From assembly GCA_947568835.1 (NCBI GenBank), contig OX387604.1, positions 13,607,076 to 13,671,075 on the forward strand: a stretch of 64,000 nucleotides of DNA, given 5' to 3'. How positions within the stretch are numbered: position 1 is the stretch's first letter; each line of letters opens with the position of its first letter. This DNA is from Protonemura montana. Lineage: Eukaryota; Arthropoda; Insecta; Plecoptera; Nemouridae. Positions 50,219 through 63,248 of this stretch are shown here, piece after piece. Below the pieces are notes generated by a model. That model was given only the letters and a program-made list of their open reading frames with translations, made no database searches and was not told the origin of the DNA. A program made the position numbers and the translations under genes.

Positions 50219-53015
50219 CAGAACGTTTCTATCTCTGTGAAACTTTAAACATTCGTTGCATCGTTGGGAAAAATATCCCACGAAAGAACCAGCGGTTCAA
50301 TTTCCTTAAAAAAATTTCATTTGAAAGGACGTCTACAAGTATCTCAAATTACTGAAATTGACGACAACACGTGTTCCTTGAAAAAATTCTGTCCAGTCGT
50401 TAGCAGGTTACTAATCTATAACTATATACGGCGATTGCCGTTATTTTTTTCCGTTCTCAATTGATGTTCCGTTTATCCATTTGACTCGAACGTTTTTACA
50501 TCCTGAAAATTTTCTTTATCTTTAAAGTTCGCGCGAAACGATCATGAAACTTGAATTCTATTTTCTAAATGACGTAACATTTACGTGGGAGCGTCTACGA
50601 TGATGATAATAATAACAGTTTGTGAAAAGCCTTTTCTTCTTCGACTAGAGGAACGTGTTCTTTTCCGAATCTTATCGAGCGTTCAGTTTGTGAGAATTTG
50701 ATTTCCATCGATTTGTTGTGTAAACATAGTGTAAAATCTAGTAAAGTAGCTCACCCACCTACTTTATAATATAACCCTCCATCCATGAAGTGAAAAGTAA
50801 ATACCTAAGTCAGACACGTTCTTACATCACTTCGATTAGTATTTACTTTTTCAATCTCAAATACAATTCTTCCAAACATGTCGTCATTTTATCAGAAGAT
50901 AAAAATATTTCACTATATCGTTCAAAAATAAATAAAAACGCATTTTATTTTACTTCGTTCCAGATTTGTCTGTGCAAACTTCTTGCTCCTCTTTTTATCA
51001 CAAGTTCTGAATGCTAACAATCAGAAATCTGATCAAATGCAGTTGAATACCAGTTTGGTTATCACGTAACCGGTACCGGACGCCGTCCAGCCGTTGGTAC
51101 GATCGTTGCAAATTAATTTTGAATTTAGCTCGAAGTTTCTTTCGATCGTCTGGACGATTGCACGAGTCTCGATAGAGTTCAGTGCAAGCAATGCATAACG
51201 ACCAAGCCGACTAGATTGTTCTAGAATAGCGGGGAAGGCACTTTCCCATTTTCCGTGGACCTCAGTTCAACTAATTACCCCCTATGCTTTATGTGGAGTG
51301 GTTTCATGGATTAGGCGCACGGTTTGTTCACTGTTTGTATTGTGTTCCGTATATGCATTGAGCATTTCAGCCAAGTCAGCTAGAAAGGTTATATTGTTTA
51401 GGTTAGCAGCCAGTAATTGGTTGCTCGTGGGAAATTGGCGGGATATTGTGCGGGTGAGTGTGGGATAGTGGGGGTTTGGGTGGCGGGGGGCGGGGGGCGG
51501 GGGAAGAGTGCATGGAGGAGACATTTTTGTAGACGAAGGCTTTTTTTATTTTTTGCCTAGTATAATAAATAAAAAAATACGAAGTAACTTAAAATTACTC
51601 TGGAGTAGCCAAGAGCGTTCCCTAACTGAACGGTAAGTCTGTTCATTTTATCCACGTTTAAAAGGTTTGAGTCGGGTTAATCTTTTTGCCAGCTGGTTAC
51701 ATTTCGACCGAATAAGACTGGGAGAAAGCAATTAACGCTAATATTGGCACTTATTGAATCAATATTAAACGCGGTTCTATATTTTGCAGACTCTGCATGC
51801 CGGATGGTGTTGTAAAAACTCCGTGGCAGATGGCATGAGGTTCAAGCTAAGAATTGCATCAATGTGAAGATAATTTTCTCAGTCACTTTTTTAGCTAAAG
51901 TAGAAGAAATCTTAGGTACTAGCTTTCTGTTATTTTACCACTTTTAGAAAACGATTTCTTCGTAGAAACTCTCCTAAACTTTCTACTCGATGCCTATACT
52001 TTTCACTATTGTATTATAAAACTCCACGCGAGACGGATTTGGGTAAAAGCAGCACGTTTTTTTCAGGAATAGATTTGTCTCTGCCTGAAAATCGGTCTTT
52101 CACCTTGAAAATAATTGTGTCGTCTTGAGACGGTCGTATACTTTTAGCGTTTAGGCAGTCTTGACTTGCTCGCTACATTGCAGCTTAACTGGTAAGCATG
52201 GTCTTGCACCGTCTATACCTTGCTACCTTGGTATGATACACCCGTGCTCAATCAGATTGAGAAGGGTCTGCATGTTCAAAGTGGTTAAGGAAGGTTACTT
52301 TATCTCTGTGGGGAGTCGAATTTGAAACAGCTTGCGTTAGGGAAATTTCTCGGTCCATAGGGATATTTTATCCCGTATAGTCTCGTTCAGCTTTTGTTTC
52401 CCTCAAAATGACATCATATAGGGTGAAAGCAGAACATACCCCCGGTAAACTGCTGATATAAGCTTATTCAAAATACAATTCTGCTATATACAGATTCAGC
52501 AAATGCACAAGGGAAAAGGTAGAGTGCTAATAACCACCACTGTATCTAGTGCATCCAATACACAAAACCAAAGCATCACACCAGGGGTTGACCAGCATAA
52601 TGCATCAAGAGCACTGATGTGTCGGCTCTGCTAATTGTTTTAATTCAATGTTGATATATAACTCTGTTGGAAATCTGGTTAGCCATTCAACTCGGCCAAT
52701 AAAAATAGATATTTCATTAGAATTGCCTTGAGGTGCGGTACGCTACTTGGTATTAATATCAACTGACACCATGTTAGGCTATAATATTATTAGGTATCCT
52801 GAAATGTCAGCCAGATAACGGATGACCCATCTCGGCGCTCGTTGGCGGCCGTACCGGGAGTTATTCATAAACAAAAAATGGAGGGGAAAAAAGAATAACA
52901 TACGTGTGACATCCGCAGGAAATGACAAGAGCGGACGAAGACAGAGTTGTCTTTCGTACAGTGGCCCATCAGGGGGATTAGTGGCGGCGCTTGGCGGTGG
53001 AGAGGTTTACGCATA

Positions 53016-53067
53016 GCGTTGCGTCGCGTTGCGTTGCGTTGCGTCGCGTCGCGTCGCGTCGCGTCGC
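53016..53067. repeat. GCGTC/GCGTT pentanucleotide array
   Basis: About ten head-to-tail pentamers. The first half mixes GCGTT and GCGTC; the second half is pure GCGTC. Very CpG-rich for this window. Confidence 0.93.
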
Positions 53068-55911
53068 GGCACCTCGCGACGCCGGATTATATATTATAAT
53101 GATAGCAGAATGTGAAACTGTGTGCTACCTCATCCTCTTTTAGCTCCGACCCACCCCACTCAAAGCACCCCACCCCGCCTACCTTGGAACCTCGGTTGTT
53201 CCCTTGTGTCTGCTCTATTACTGCCAATGATGCTGACACCACAGACTTACTTGGGTTTACACGCGCTAGTGGAACTGACAATCACAGGCCAGGCAATGCA
53301 CGAAATCTAGCTATTGATTTGGACACAGGTAGATTAATAGCATTTTTGCAAATAACTTGCAACTTCTGGTACAGGAGTGAGAATATTTGAAACTTACTCA
53401 AACATTTCGAGACGGTTTTTTTAAATTCTGCCCGCAAATAACCGTGCTTAAACGAAATAACGTTTTAGTACTTTCCCAAAATTGTTTTGTAAAAGTAAAA
53501 CCTAGCCAAGGGCAGGCGCTTGTACTAAAGTTACGCCCAAGAGTGGATGTTTTATATGTGAGTCACCGCACGAGGCAGTTAAGACTTTAGAGTAAACATC
53601 TGTGTCTTACTATTGGACTCCATTAAATAAATAAAAACCGATAAAGAGTATTTGATATTTTTGAGTAGCTAAGCTGTTTTGATGTTATTTTTCTACTTTG
53701 AATATACAAGAACATTTTTGCTTACGTCCCAAAAACCGATTTTTATTATTGGAAGGAAAATATTCCAATACACGACAGGGAATCAGCATCCTCAGCTGTC
53801 AGCTGTGACATAGTCGTTCGATAGAGAAATAACTTAGACATATCACTTGATGCATTTTAGAGGGAGATGGAGTTGAGGGACGTCGGGACACAAAGTGGGA
53901 GGAGGGGCGGATGGGTGCGTGTGGGAGGAAGAGAGAGTAAGGGGCCAAGACACACAGGGCTGGTGTGTGTGTGTGTGGGCCACCATTTATTTTGCAGTCA
54001 AAAATATTTTTTGAGGGCATTTGAAGCACGGTATTTATTCGGTGGCTATTTATTTGGATCGCTATTGAAGTCGCAAATCTATGGTGCAACAGCTGTTCAC
54101 AAACTGCTGCACCTGCGGTTGGGTAATTCTTTGGTAACGAGTTCAGGTGACAAGAAACCACTGGATAGTTAATGGAAGATAATAAAAATTATCAAAACAA
54201 ATTGTTGCATCAACTCGATGATTTCATGCTCAAATCTTGTTACGAAAACCTCAATAAAGACTTCATTTTATTAAAAATGCATTAAGGAATTCCTGATTTC
54301 CCACTGTTTTCATTCATTAGATGAATTTTAACATTGTACCTACAATCATATAACAACATTTTATAAAAAAACGGCATGGATAACTTTTAAGAATATATTT
54401 GTGTTTTTAATTGTGCTATTTGAATTAATTTATTGAACTGACGTTCCTGATATAATGTATCATTATCCATGGGAAATAAATTGATATGTAATTTAATTAA
54501 ATTACCATCTTTGCTTGGTTAATGATCAGACCTGCCAGAGCTGTACCATGAAAAGAAAAATAGATGCTTAATCCTTTGGAGTTCAATTTGATAGTGATAT
54601 CTTCTAGAAAACCCACCAAGATTCTAGCTCTAAAAAGCGCAGATTTCTCAACTAAAACTTTTATAACCTTAGACATCGTAGAAAGATGTATTTTCGTTTT
54701 ATCGTTCTAAGGTTTTACCATTCTCGACGAAGAAAATTCGAAATTATCTTCGAGGACTATCTAGAATCTAATAGTTACGTACATGTTTTGCTGTAAATTA
54801 TGTTAAACTGAACTTACTAAATCTCTCACTAATCCCACTAATTTGCTGGTAAAGGAAATTGATTTCTTTACATAATTTTATTGCGAAATGTTCGTTTGTT
54901 TTTATTTCTACAACATAATCTATTTTCTAATTTCATTATAAAGTACACACATATGGTTTAAATGTCCTACATATTTACTTTTCTCTTTTTTAAGATTTCC
55001 TGGAAAGTCTAGTGATTCAAAGAAGAGCAGGTATCGATTTAGTAGCTACCAAATGAAAGAGTTAAAAATAATATCACATAAAATATAGCAACATCGAAAA
55101 ATGTAGTAGTTTATTTTGAATGAGAGAATGATGGCATGACATCTGTCATAGGCTGCACAATCCAAACCCGAGCACTGCATAACAGAACGTTGGGTTTGTG
55201 AGGTTCTGCTGGATGAGGTTACCTGTGTTGTACTGTTGCGGCTGTCGTTTAGTGGTTTGTCCAATTCCACGCAGTATCAACTGTCTTATGAGAGATTGGC
55301 AGTCTCCAATTAATTATATGAATGAGACCGATAATTAGTAGCTAGTAATTGACGGTCTTCTACCAAATCATTAAGACTAGGATAACGTTAATTTGTGTCG
55401 CGTTGAAGGATTAGCCTATTGAGGTTCATGTTAAATCTCGTGTGATGTTGTGATAGGCATACATTGCTGACCCCTTCCTACCATGGGATTGAGAAATGTT
55501 TTAAAAATCTATTTCTTGTGAGCCTGATATAAATGCAACCAATACTAAAATACCCCTCAACCCGAATAAAATTTTAATAAAATAAATAAGAAGAATATTC
55601 GTGATTGTTTAAATGTTTGACATGTTCCATTCACTGCGGTTAAAGTGCAGGAGCGTTGTTCGTCGCAATTTTCTTTTGTTTCGAGTCTTTAAAATCGACC
55701 GAATAAAATCTATTAGCATGAAAATTAAAATTTTGTATAAAAATGCAATTCAACAAATTTGGAGTGTTTGAAAAATGAAGGATATCAGTGGCTGTCTTTT
55801 TTTTACCTAATAAAGGCCTTTTCTTTGAAGCTACATAAGATAAAATGCTGTCTTAGAGCCACATTACTCTTAAAACTCAGAATACTGTGCTAAAATGACA
55901 TTCACTGTGTG

Positions 55912-56340
55912 AGCCTCCTTAGAGCTCGGTGTTCCCCAAGGTACAGTTCTAGGCCCACTCCTCTTTATGGCTATCATCAATGAAATCTGTAACTTTGTAA
56001 TGTGAAAATCGTTGCTTATGCAGATTGTACTGTAATTGTGCTAAAAGAATACTTGATCTTGTAGTTTTTGTGAAGAGAGTATAAACACAGTGTGAGAGTG
56101 GTTAAATTGAAATTTGCTCTTTTTATAGCAAAAGAAAATCATGTTATGTTCTTCTCTTGCTATAAAAACCGGAATGAAGACTGAATTAAATTAAAATGCA
56201 TAACCACGTTTGAGCTCGGGTCCTGATAAGACCTGATAGAGCTAAGGCATGATCAGAGAAGCAAATGCCAAGTACATTGAAGTCCTAATTGATAGCAACA
56301 TTTTTTGGAAAACTCATTTAGAGTTTATAATCTATTTATA
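55912..56340 (+). mobile_element. Decayed LINE (non-LTR) reverse transcriptase fragment
   Basis: Three pieces in order match a LINE reverse transcriptase. LGVPQGTVLGPLLFMAIINE (from 55925) is the classic GVPQGSVLGPLLF block. KIVAYADCTVIV (from 56005) is the catalytic YADD block with the second Asp changed to Cys. KYIEVLIDSNIFWKTHLEFI (from 56270) is the following conserved block. They lie in two frames with stops between, so the element is dead. Jockey/CR1-like clades carry such motifs; the clade cannot be settled from these pieces. No ends or target-site duplication identified. Confidence 0.85.
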
Positions 56341-58099
56341 AACCATTTAACATACATATACATACATTTATCTGAAACCCAAATTTTGTTATTGACAATA
56401 TAGTTATAGTTTATTTGCCAGATAGATTATCAACTGTTCCCATTTTTGAAGTTTTCGATCCATTTCAAAGATAAATTGAAACCACTGCTTTGAAAGTTCG
56501 TTGGCATGACAATTCTATTGGCATATTTCCTTCAAATTTGTTACTTTGGATCGTGGGCAACAATTCGAAAGTGCAATTACTAACATACATACTCCTTTTC
56601 AGTTTTATATATTAGATGCTAGTGACACTATTCTCGTACACGTTTTGCACGCAAAAGATGTTTTAATTTGTGTTTTATTGTTTACTTTATTTCAATTGAA
56701 CAATTGATAGTACGAAATGAAATAAAAATAACCATAGAAAGCTTAAAAATAAATTGAAATACTGCCTAACAGTGTCTTAAAATTCTTACAATCAAGAAGG
56801 AACATTTCTTGCATTTCTCTTATTTGATTGAAATCGGGAAATTCTGTATTTTATCGGAAGTCAGAATCAAACAAATTAAAAAAAAGGTCTCTAAATGGCA
56901 CCGGTAAACCGAAATGAACAGAAAATATTCGACGCATACTTATACGGACTCGTGCGGAAATTACGTCGCTAACGAGATTCCCCAAGAGATGCGGCTTTCC
57001 ATCTTTAATCAATTTACGTATACATCTTTCACATGGATTGTATTCTTAAATGCCGAACCTCTTCAATCTAGAAGCTAACAGCGTGGATTGAAAAATATGA
57101 AGTATTGATTTGGGAACGTGAAATAAATGTTAAGTATCAGAAGGCAGCAGCAATTTTTTGAAAGAAAAAAAATCAAATGGAACTTTCTTGACAGTGAAAT
57201 AACTCGAACGTCGATATTCTATAGGATATAATATCATTATTATACGAGAAGACAAAGTGACGGTTAAATTCACTGACACTCCGATCAAAATAGGTATACT
57301 AATATCTAGTCCATTGGTGGCGGTGACATGTTTCGATTACTAGTAACGATATTTTCATTTGAATTCGTTTCTTGAAAAATACCTCCTGATTTGATCACTT
57401 TATTTACAGGAGCGTGAAATTGTCAGGTCCAGGACACATTTAAAGGCAGAACGAGGACATATCTATATTTGTCTCAATTTCACGTGAAACACTCAATCCC
57501 TATAGACAGAATTGGCGAGTCCACAAAAATAAAATTTTCCTCGTAGAAACATGTGGCACTCCATGTCTGTCCCGTGACATATTCGACTACCTGCTTACAA
57601 AAATAAATTAAATGTTTCATTGAAGAAGTAGACTGAAAAAAGTATATATGCATATTAAATCCCTATACATTCCTCTCTATCCCTTCACATATTATACAGC
57701 CGTGGGCATCGCGTGATATTAAAATTTGCAGTTTTTTTTTATTGGCAATGGTTTATGAGCGCTTCTGCATCGGGATGTCAAAACAACTTGTCCCATCAAC
57801 CGTAAAATTGTGTGCTGTTTGTAGGTAGCTGCTGTAAGCATAGAAACATTCCTCAATTACACGTAAAATCGAACAACGCCTTTCTTTCCAGCCAAACTAA
57901 AACGATACCCCAGTTTATACCTATATGAGTTTCGCATCATCCTTCAACTGAAAAATATATAATATGAAAATGATTACCCTGGTAATTCGTTTGAAAATGA
58001 TAAGGGTTAAATGGAAGTCGTTCTTGATAGACGGGTAGTGGTCCGCTCGATTTGACACAGATGTCGTTTAGCCACCCCGTATGTAAAATAAAAACCGCT

Positions 58100-58140
58100 C
58101 ACACACAGACACACACACACACACATATACACACACATAC
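58100..58140. repeat. AC dinucleotide repeat
   Basis: Interrupted ACAC runs. Confidence 0.9.
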
Positions 58141-59693
58141 CGAAAGAACCATGCAAGCCACTGATTCGTTATTTTTTTTCTGACATAAATGCTTTTTCTG
58201 ACTTACATATTGTAACAAGTGAGAAAAACTGGTGGCTGCTTCCCTATATTCAAAACCATTTGTTCTGTCTGCAGTGTTGCGGTTGATATTGCCGTGACGA
58301 GGACCCCTTACTGGGGTGGTTGGTGGGTGGCTGGTGGGTGGCCGGTGGGGGGACTCCATGGTGTCGGGCTGATGCCATCATTCTCACGAGTCAAGGGTGG
58401 TGTACGGCTACTAGTGGCTTGCCCTACTGATACATGCCTCTGTTTACTTTACAAACTCAGTGCGTGAACAAGTGTACATTATGTTTACAAAATTTCAGCT
58501 TTTTATTTGTGCTTGTGAAAGCATTCCATTATTAATCAGAATCACCATATGTTCGTTCGTTCGTTCAGTCATATTGTAACTAAACCGGTGCCGTTCTCAG
58601 ATTACTGTCATGGAATGAAGAATGTATTATATCTATGTCTAAAAAAAATAATACGATTTTTTGTAATTTACAACAACGCTCTTGACATGGCAAGATTTCC
58701 CTCACATCTCGAATATTTTTGGTAGCAAACACTGGCTTCTCTCATTAGTCTGTCTTTGACTGTGGCCCATGCTGTCAAATGTAATTTCCTCTTTCACGCT
58801 AGGGCCAGGCACGTAGCCAGTTGATCGACACTACACGTCCAAGATATGTCGGGTCTCTAATCAATTATTGAGCATAATGTCGCGGTCATATAATTGTTTG
58901 TATTGACATCTCCCTGCCTCGACCCTCCGACTGCGTTCCCGCAAGGAAGTACAAATGTGCCGACCGATCCCTCTTTTTTCACGAGGATTCCATAAAATTT
59001 CCCTTCCTGCAGCTTCGACCTGAACATTGCCTTTGATCGCTTTGGTATTCTCGTTTCCACACTAACAAAGAGGAAAATCCAACGGTGTTAGTGGTGGAGG
59101 TGCCGGGTTTGATCTCAGTTGTATCTCATTATGTATAATGTGAAACGATACAGCTTATATAAAAAAAAACAATCGAAACTCAAAATCTCTGCTTGAGTTT
59201 CAGATTGAACATGGTTTTATTTGATATGTAATAATGCATTTGACAATGAACACAGTAAGTCACTTCATTTCCAGCGACACGCGATTTCAATCCACACAAT
59301 CCGCTCAGTGTACTACGTTTATTGTGTTATGCACAATCAAAACACTTTCTAGCTGACTCTATAATTATAATTACTGACTAAATGATGTAGGTTGATGGTT
59401 GATTCTCTTGAGAACGGTGTAGGTATATATGCATTCAGCTAAATAACATAACAGAGGACCAGGTATACTGCTTCACTTGCTGGAGCTGAATAATAATATG
59501 CAAATGACAGCTAGCTTTAGTCAGTACTTTTTATTAAACTGTACAAATGAAGCAAGTTCGGAAGGATGCGTGTTTACTACTCATCCTTTTATTAAATCTC
59601 AAATTAAAGTTATTAAACACAATTTCCAGATCCCCTGTCAGTTTAGTATATAATATTATTTTCAACCTGTCACAGTTTACCAAAGAAACTTAC

Positions 59694-59786
59694 TGTTGCT
59701 TTATTATTCAAAATAATAATGTTTAGTAACCACAAGCCTGCAGCAAACAGCAGCAGGGATAGCAGCATCCCTTTGTACCATGCCGG
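59694..59786 (-). other. Candidate signal-peptide or membrane-anchor exon (weak)
   Basis: Bounded by a fair acceptor (tctctccacactttccag) and a donor (ACA|GTAAGT), 31 open codons in phase 0. From its Met the peptide is MLLSLLLFAAGLWLLNIIIL, a strong hydrophobic segment. It could be a 5' exon of a minus-strand gene, CARPB included, but its phase does not match exon a directly, so another exon would be needed between them. Confidence 0.25.
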
Positions 59787-60362
59787 CTGGAAAGTGTGGA
59801 GAGATACAGTAATATACTAGTTGGGAATATTATTGTTCTATGATTATAATTGTAATAATAATAACAGTTGTCGGGAAAACAATGCTGAGACTGTGTTTAG
59901 GGGATTAACGGACAACTACAATGCAATAATTATTACTGCGTTACAAATACTATTTATTCTGTCTCGATGCATTTCACGAGAAACCCATTAAAAAATTACA
60001 ATTTATACTTACAATTAATGGATGCACATATTTCAACTGTTTGTGAACGTGGTGAAATCCTCAAAAGTGTTTGATGAGAAGTTAGTAGCACCTAAAATTG
60101 GCTATAACATTTCAACAATCTTGAAATCGGTTTAAAGTAGATTGTTGGCATTTTGTACGGTTAACCAAATATTATTAATGTTCTAACCACGCTAGTGCGT
60201 TTTGTGGGAGTCGACTCGCGTTCCGTGCGGGATCCATTCAACTTGAAAATAGGGCCAAGTCGACTGCTAGTGTGTGAGCGGAAGATTAGGGTGCGTGCGC
60301 CTATGATCACACACTTTTCGCATGTGTGTGTCTAGTCTGTGAATGAAGGCTCAGAAAATATT

Positions 60363-60380
60363 TTGACGTAAATACGTCAA
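60363..60380. promoter_or_regulatory. CRE-like palindrome
   Basis: TTGACGTA-AA-TACGTCAA is a perfect inverted repeat containing two TGACGTA (CREB/ATF-like) half-sites. It lies in a relatively CpG-rich patch (60180-60600) about 1 kb upstream of the Ser-rich secreted protein gene. Confidence 0.4.
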
Positions 60381-61323
60381 ATAATATTAGAGTTTTCGCT
60401 CCAGCACGGGCCACGGCTACGGCCCCTGCCGTCTAGCCCATGGTGCGTGCAGCAGGGCGAACGTAGTGATCACAGTTTTTTGACGGGCAGAGCATTGTCC
60501 GTGTGAGGAGAGGAGGTTTTTGGCGGAGAGGTTTGAGTTTGGTTATGGGGTGAAGAGAGGGGGGCAGGAAGGAACGAGTGAGGGCAAAGCGTGAAGAAAA
60601 AGAGACAACAGCAAATGCCAGGTTACATACATTGTAACGACCTTTGTGTTCTTTTCTAGCATTAGCAACTGTATAAAAAACTATTTTTCAATTTACGGGT
60701 ATGAATCCTTAGTAACTTTGACTTTTGGTATTTCGTGTTTATAGCAACAGCATTCAAAATTCACTTTTTAAACATAGCATCTGGATACTAAATTTCTGAA
60801 GTGCCAAAACAGAATTGTGAAGAAACAATAATAATAATATCGTTTTATAATGAAAGCGTGATCAACTCTCGATTAATATATTTGTTATGTAAAAGCTTGC
60901 AAATGAAGCACCGAGAGGCACATGGAGATGTAAAATAATCAATGTGAAAGAATAATAAAAACATTTGAAATATGTTGTGAAAAAGCGAAAACATGAACGG
61001 ATAGAAAACAATCTTTTTTATGACGGTCTCTAGAATCGTATTAATATTGTTATCACGTCCTATTTCGTGTATTTTACTACTAATAATATGATATGCTTAT
61101 GACAATAATGTGCTTATTATGTTTCGTATTATCTGCCGTAGGTAAAATTTTACGCTATGGCCTTTAGTTGATTTTCGCGTACGTGCTTCAACTGAAAAAC
61201 GCTATACGCATAAACAAAACAAATGAAACTGATCTAATGAGTAATGTTTACATTTACCACACTCTCCACATGGGTCTACGTGCGTTCACCACTGGTTTTT
61301 CGAAGATATTGCACATTCAAAGT

Positions 61324-61330
61324 TATAAAT
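61324..61330 (+). promoter_or_regulatory. Probable TATA box of the Ser-rich protein gene
   Basis: TATAAAT 61 bases before the ATG. A TTCAACT initiator-like site follows at 61349-61355, so the leader would be about 34 bases with no upstream ATG. Confidence 0.45.
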
Positions 61331-61384
61331 TAGTAGGTAATATTCAATTCAACTAGTTTTTTGTCGGTCACTGTCGTCTACACA

Positions 61385-62890
61385 ATGAGACATACTTTTC
61401 TAAAGACTTCTGCAAAGATTCTGTTTGGTCTGCTTTGGTTCGGTGTTTTTCGACAGGATACTTTTGCTGAGTTGGTAAGTATAGCAGATATTTAAAACTT
61501 TTTGAGTCAAATTCAGTCCAATGATAGATACCAACATTATTCTTGCTTAAAGTTATTGTGATTGAAAGTTTTTAAACAGTTCAAATATTACTACTTCAAT
61601 TCAATACTTGTTCTCTTTCGTGATCATGGCATAACATCATAACACTATATTTACCTCTAGTTAAAACGAAGTCTTGCTTTGAATTCTTTAATATCAATTA
61701 TTCCTGGGATCACCGATACGTGACCGTAGATAATAAGACAAAAGAGAATTTCAAATCCTCGCAATGCAGTCTGCCTTTGCTGATATTGTAATCGAAGAAA
61801 TTATTCAGATGACATACTAATGTGACGTGCTGGTCTTTTGAATTAAAAAGTAACAATCTTTCTACCGTGAACAAACCATACTTTTCTATTTTATTATTAA
61901 CGCTTGGATCCCGTTCGTTGATGCGTGAATCTGTAATGAGCATGTATAAACAAACATTGGACTGACTTTCAACAGATTGTCGATACGAAGAATGAAAGGA
62001 GTGCTTCAGAAAACAACTACATCGAATACTATGATGATTTCAACAACGAGCTTGATCACCTGACGGACTACGATACTCCACATGCAATCGTAGACACAGT
62101 TATATATCAAACAATGTATTTCCCTCTTAAACCTTCATTACCTTCATCTCACATAAGGGAGATCTTTCTTGGATCTTCCTCACCCAAAAGAGACGCAAAA
62201 TTTGCACCGATGAACAAGCCAGCGGAGAAAATTTTGCCACAAGAACCAATCGCCAAGTCAGCCGCCATTTTGAACACACGTTTGACTGTAACACCTTCGC
62301 CTTTTCTTTCATTCAAGGAATTGTTAGAATCACTTAAAACTCCAGAAATCAACCGTGAAGAATCTATTCCATATTCAGATCCGTTTTTAATTTTATCGTC
62401 AGAGGACGAAAAATCTTCTTCCCACGTAAATGATATTCATCAATCTGAAATGGATACACTTTCACGTAGTCTTTGGGAGTATGATGATGATGGTTACTAC
62501 GTTCCACACTCTCCAAAATCCCCAAAATCTAAGAGTTCACACAAGATAGAGTACAAAGATCTTCTCTTAGAATTATCTTCAGAAAATATTCATGCCTCAA
62601 GCCCAGAGAAAACTAGCAAAATATTTCCATCTTCTGTTTCATCCTTTGACGCTTCTGCTGATTCCGATAAATTGGCTGATAATTCCAAGGTTGTAGCGTC
62701 ATTTTCAGATGACACTACTCCAAGTGGAGGTAGCAAGTCTTCCAAACCCTCGGCCATTGAAAAGTTCTTCAAGTCGATATTGCCAATTTTCCTTTCACCT
62801 GCTTCGTTTGATATCACTTTTCCTGGGAATGAAACGGAATCAAGACCTTTGACAGAAACCACGAAAACCGTTGGATTCAACTCGAAATGA
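61385..62890 (+). CDS. Secreted Ser-rich, acidic, cysteine-free protein, two exons
   Basis: Exons 61385-61474 and 61976-62890, together 334 residues. Exon 1 encodes a signal peptide (core ILFGLLWFGVF) and ends at GAGTTG|GTAAGT. Exon 2 opens after actttcaacag in phase 0, so the coding region extends 46 codons upstream of the first Met at 62114. The mature protein has no Cys. It starts with an acidic Tyr-rich stretch (YIEYYDDFNNELDHLTDYD), which could be tyrosine-sulfated, and continues as Ser/Pro/Lys/Asp-rich sequence (SPKSPKSKSS, SSEDEKSSS). Three amphipathic segments recur (SFKELLESL, YKDLLLELSS, IEKFFKSILPIFL). One N-glycosylation site (NET) lies near the end. I recognise no family. A structural, silk-like, cocoon, venom or mineral-binding role is possible but unproven. 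Confidence 0.85.
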
Positions 62891-62899
62891 TTGAATTCG

Positions 62900-63214
62900 G
62901 TAATTGACCAAGAAATTTTTCATTCGTTCACTTAAACCGAACCTCGCAAATCAAGGAAAATGAAAAAAAAAACATACTGGTGTGTTCAGCATTTTTTCAA
63001 GTTTATTCCGTTTAGTCTAGCCAAAAATACAGTATATAAATGAACATTTACTAGCACTGGTTTCATTGCTGGTGTGGAACGGCATTGCTGAATCTGAACT
63101 TTCTCATTTACTGCACTGTTGCAGTGAATTGCAGTCTCATCTATGTTCTATACTGTTTATTACATTTTGTGGTGAGATATCTTAGCTCTATGTATTTGCA
63201 GAAGCCAGCGTTGG
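62900..63214. other. 3' flank of the Ser-rich gene
   Basis: No gene. A weak donor-like GTAATT lies ten bases after the stop. No canonical AATAAA is evident; ATATAAATG at 63035 is the nearest variant. Confidence 0.4.
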
Positions 63215-63248
63215 TATAAAATATAGTGGCGGAGTTGACTGGTTCAGT
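63215..63248 (+). promoter_or_regulatory. Core promoter: TATAAA plus TCAGT initiator
   Basis: TATAAA at 63215-63220 and TCAGT at 63244-63248. The initiator A is 31 bases from the TATA start, ideal arthropod spacing. A short leader with a possible donor (AAAG|GTACAA, about 63290) follows. The gene it serves presumably continues past 64 kb. Confidence 0.55.

Larger units (their letters stand above)
42957..61320. other. Gene-poor region, probably the CARPB 5' intron
   Basis: Exon a needs an upstream exon, and no TGGTGG (WW) codon pair on the minus strand fits the usual WEEWWTYDG block up to 64 kb, so most or all of this is likely intron. It holds a LINE fragment, GCGTC, CCCAC and AC repeats, a poly-C tract (48648-48662), a hairpin at 45647 and a CRE-like palindrome. 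No other gene recognised. Confidence 0.5.
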
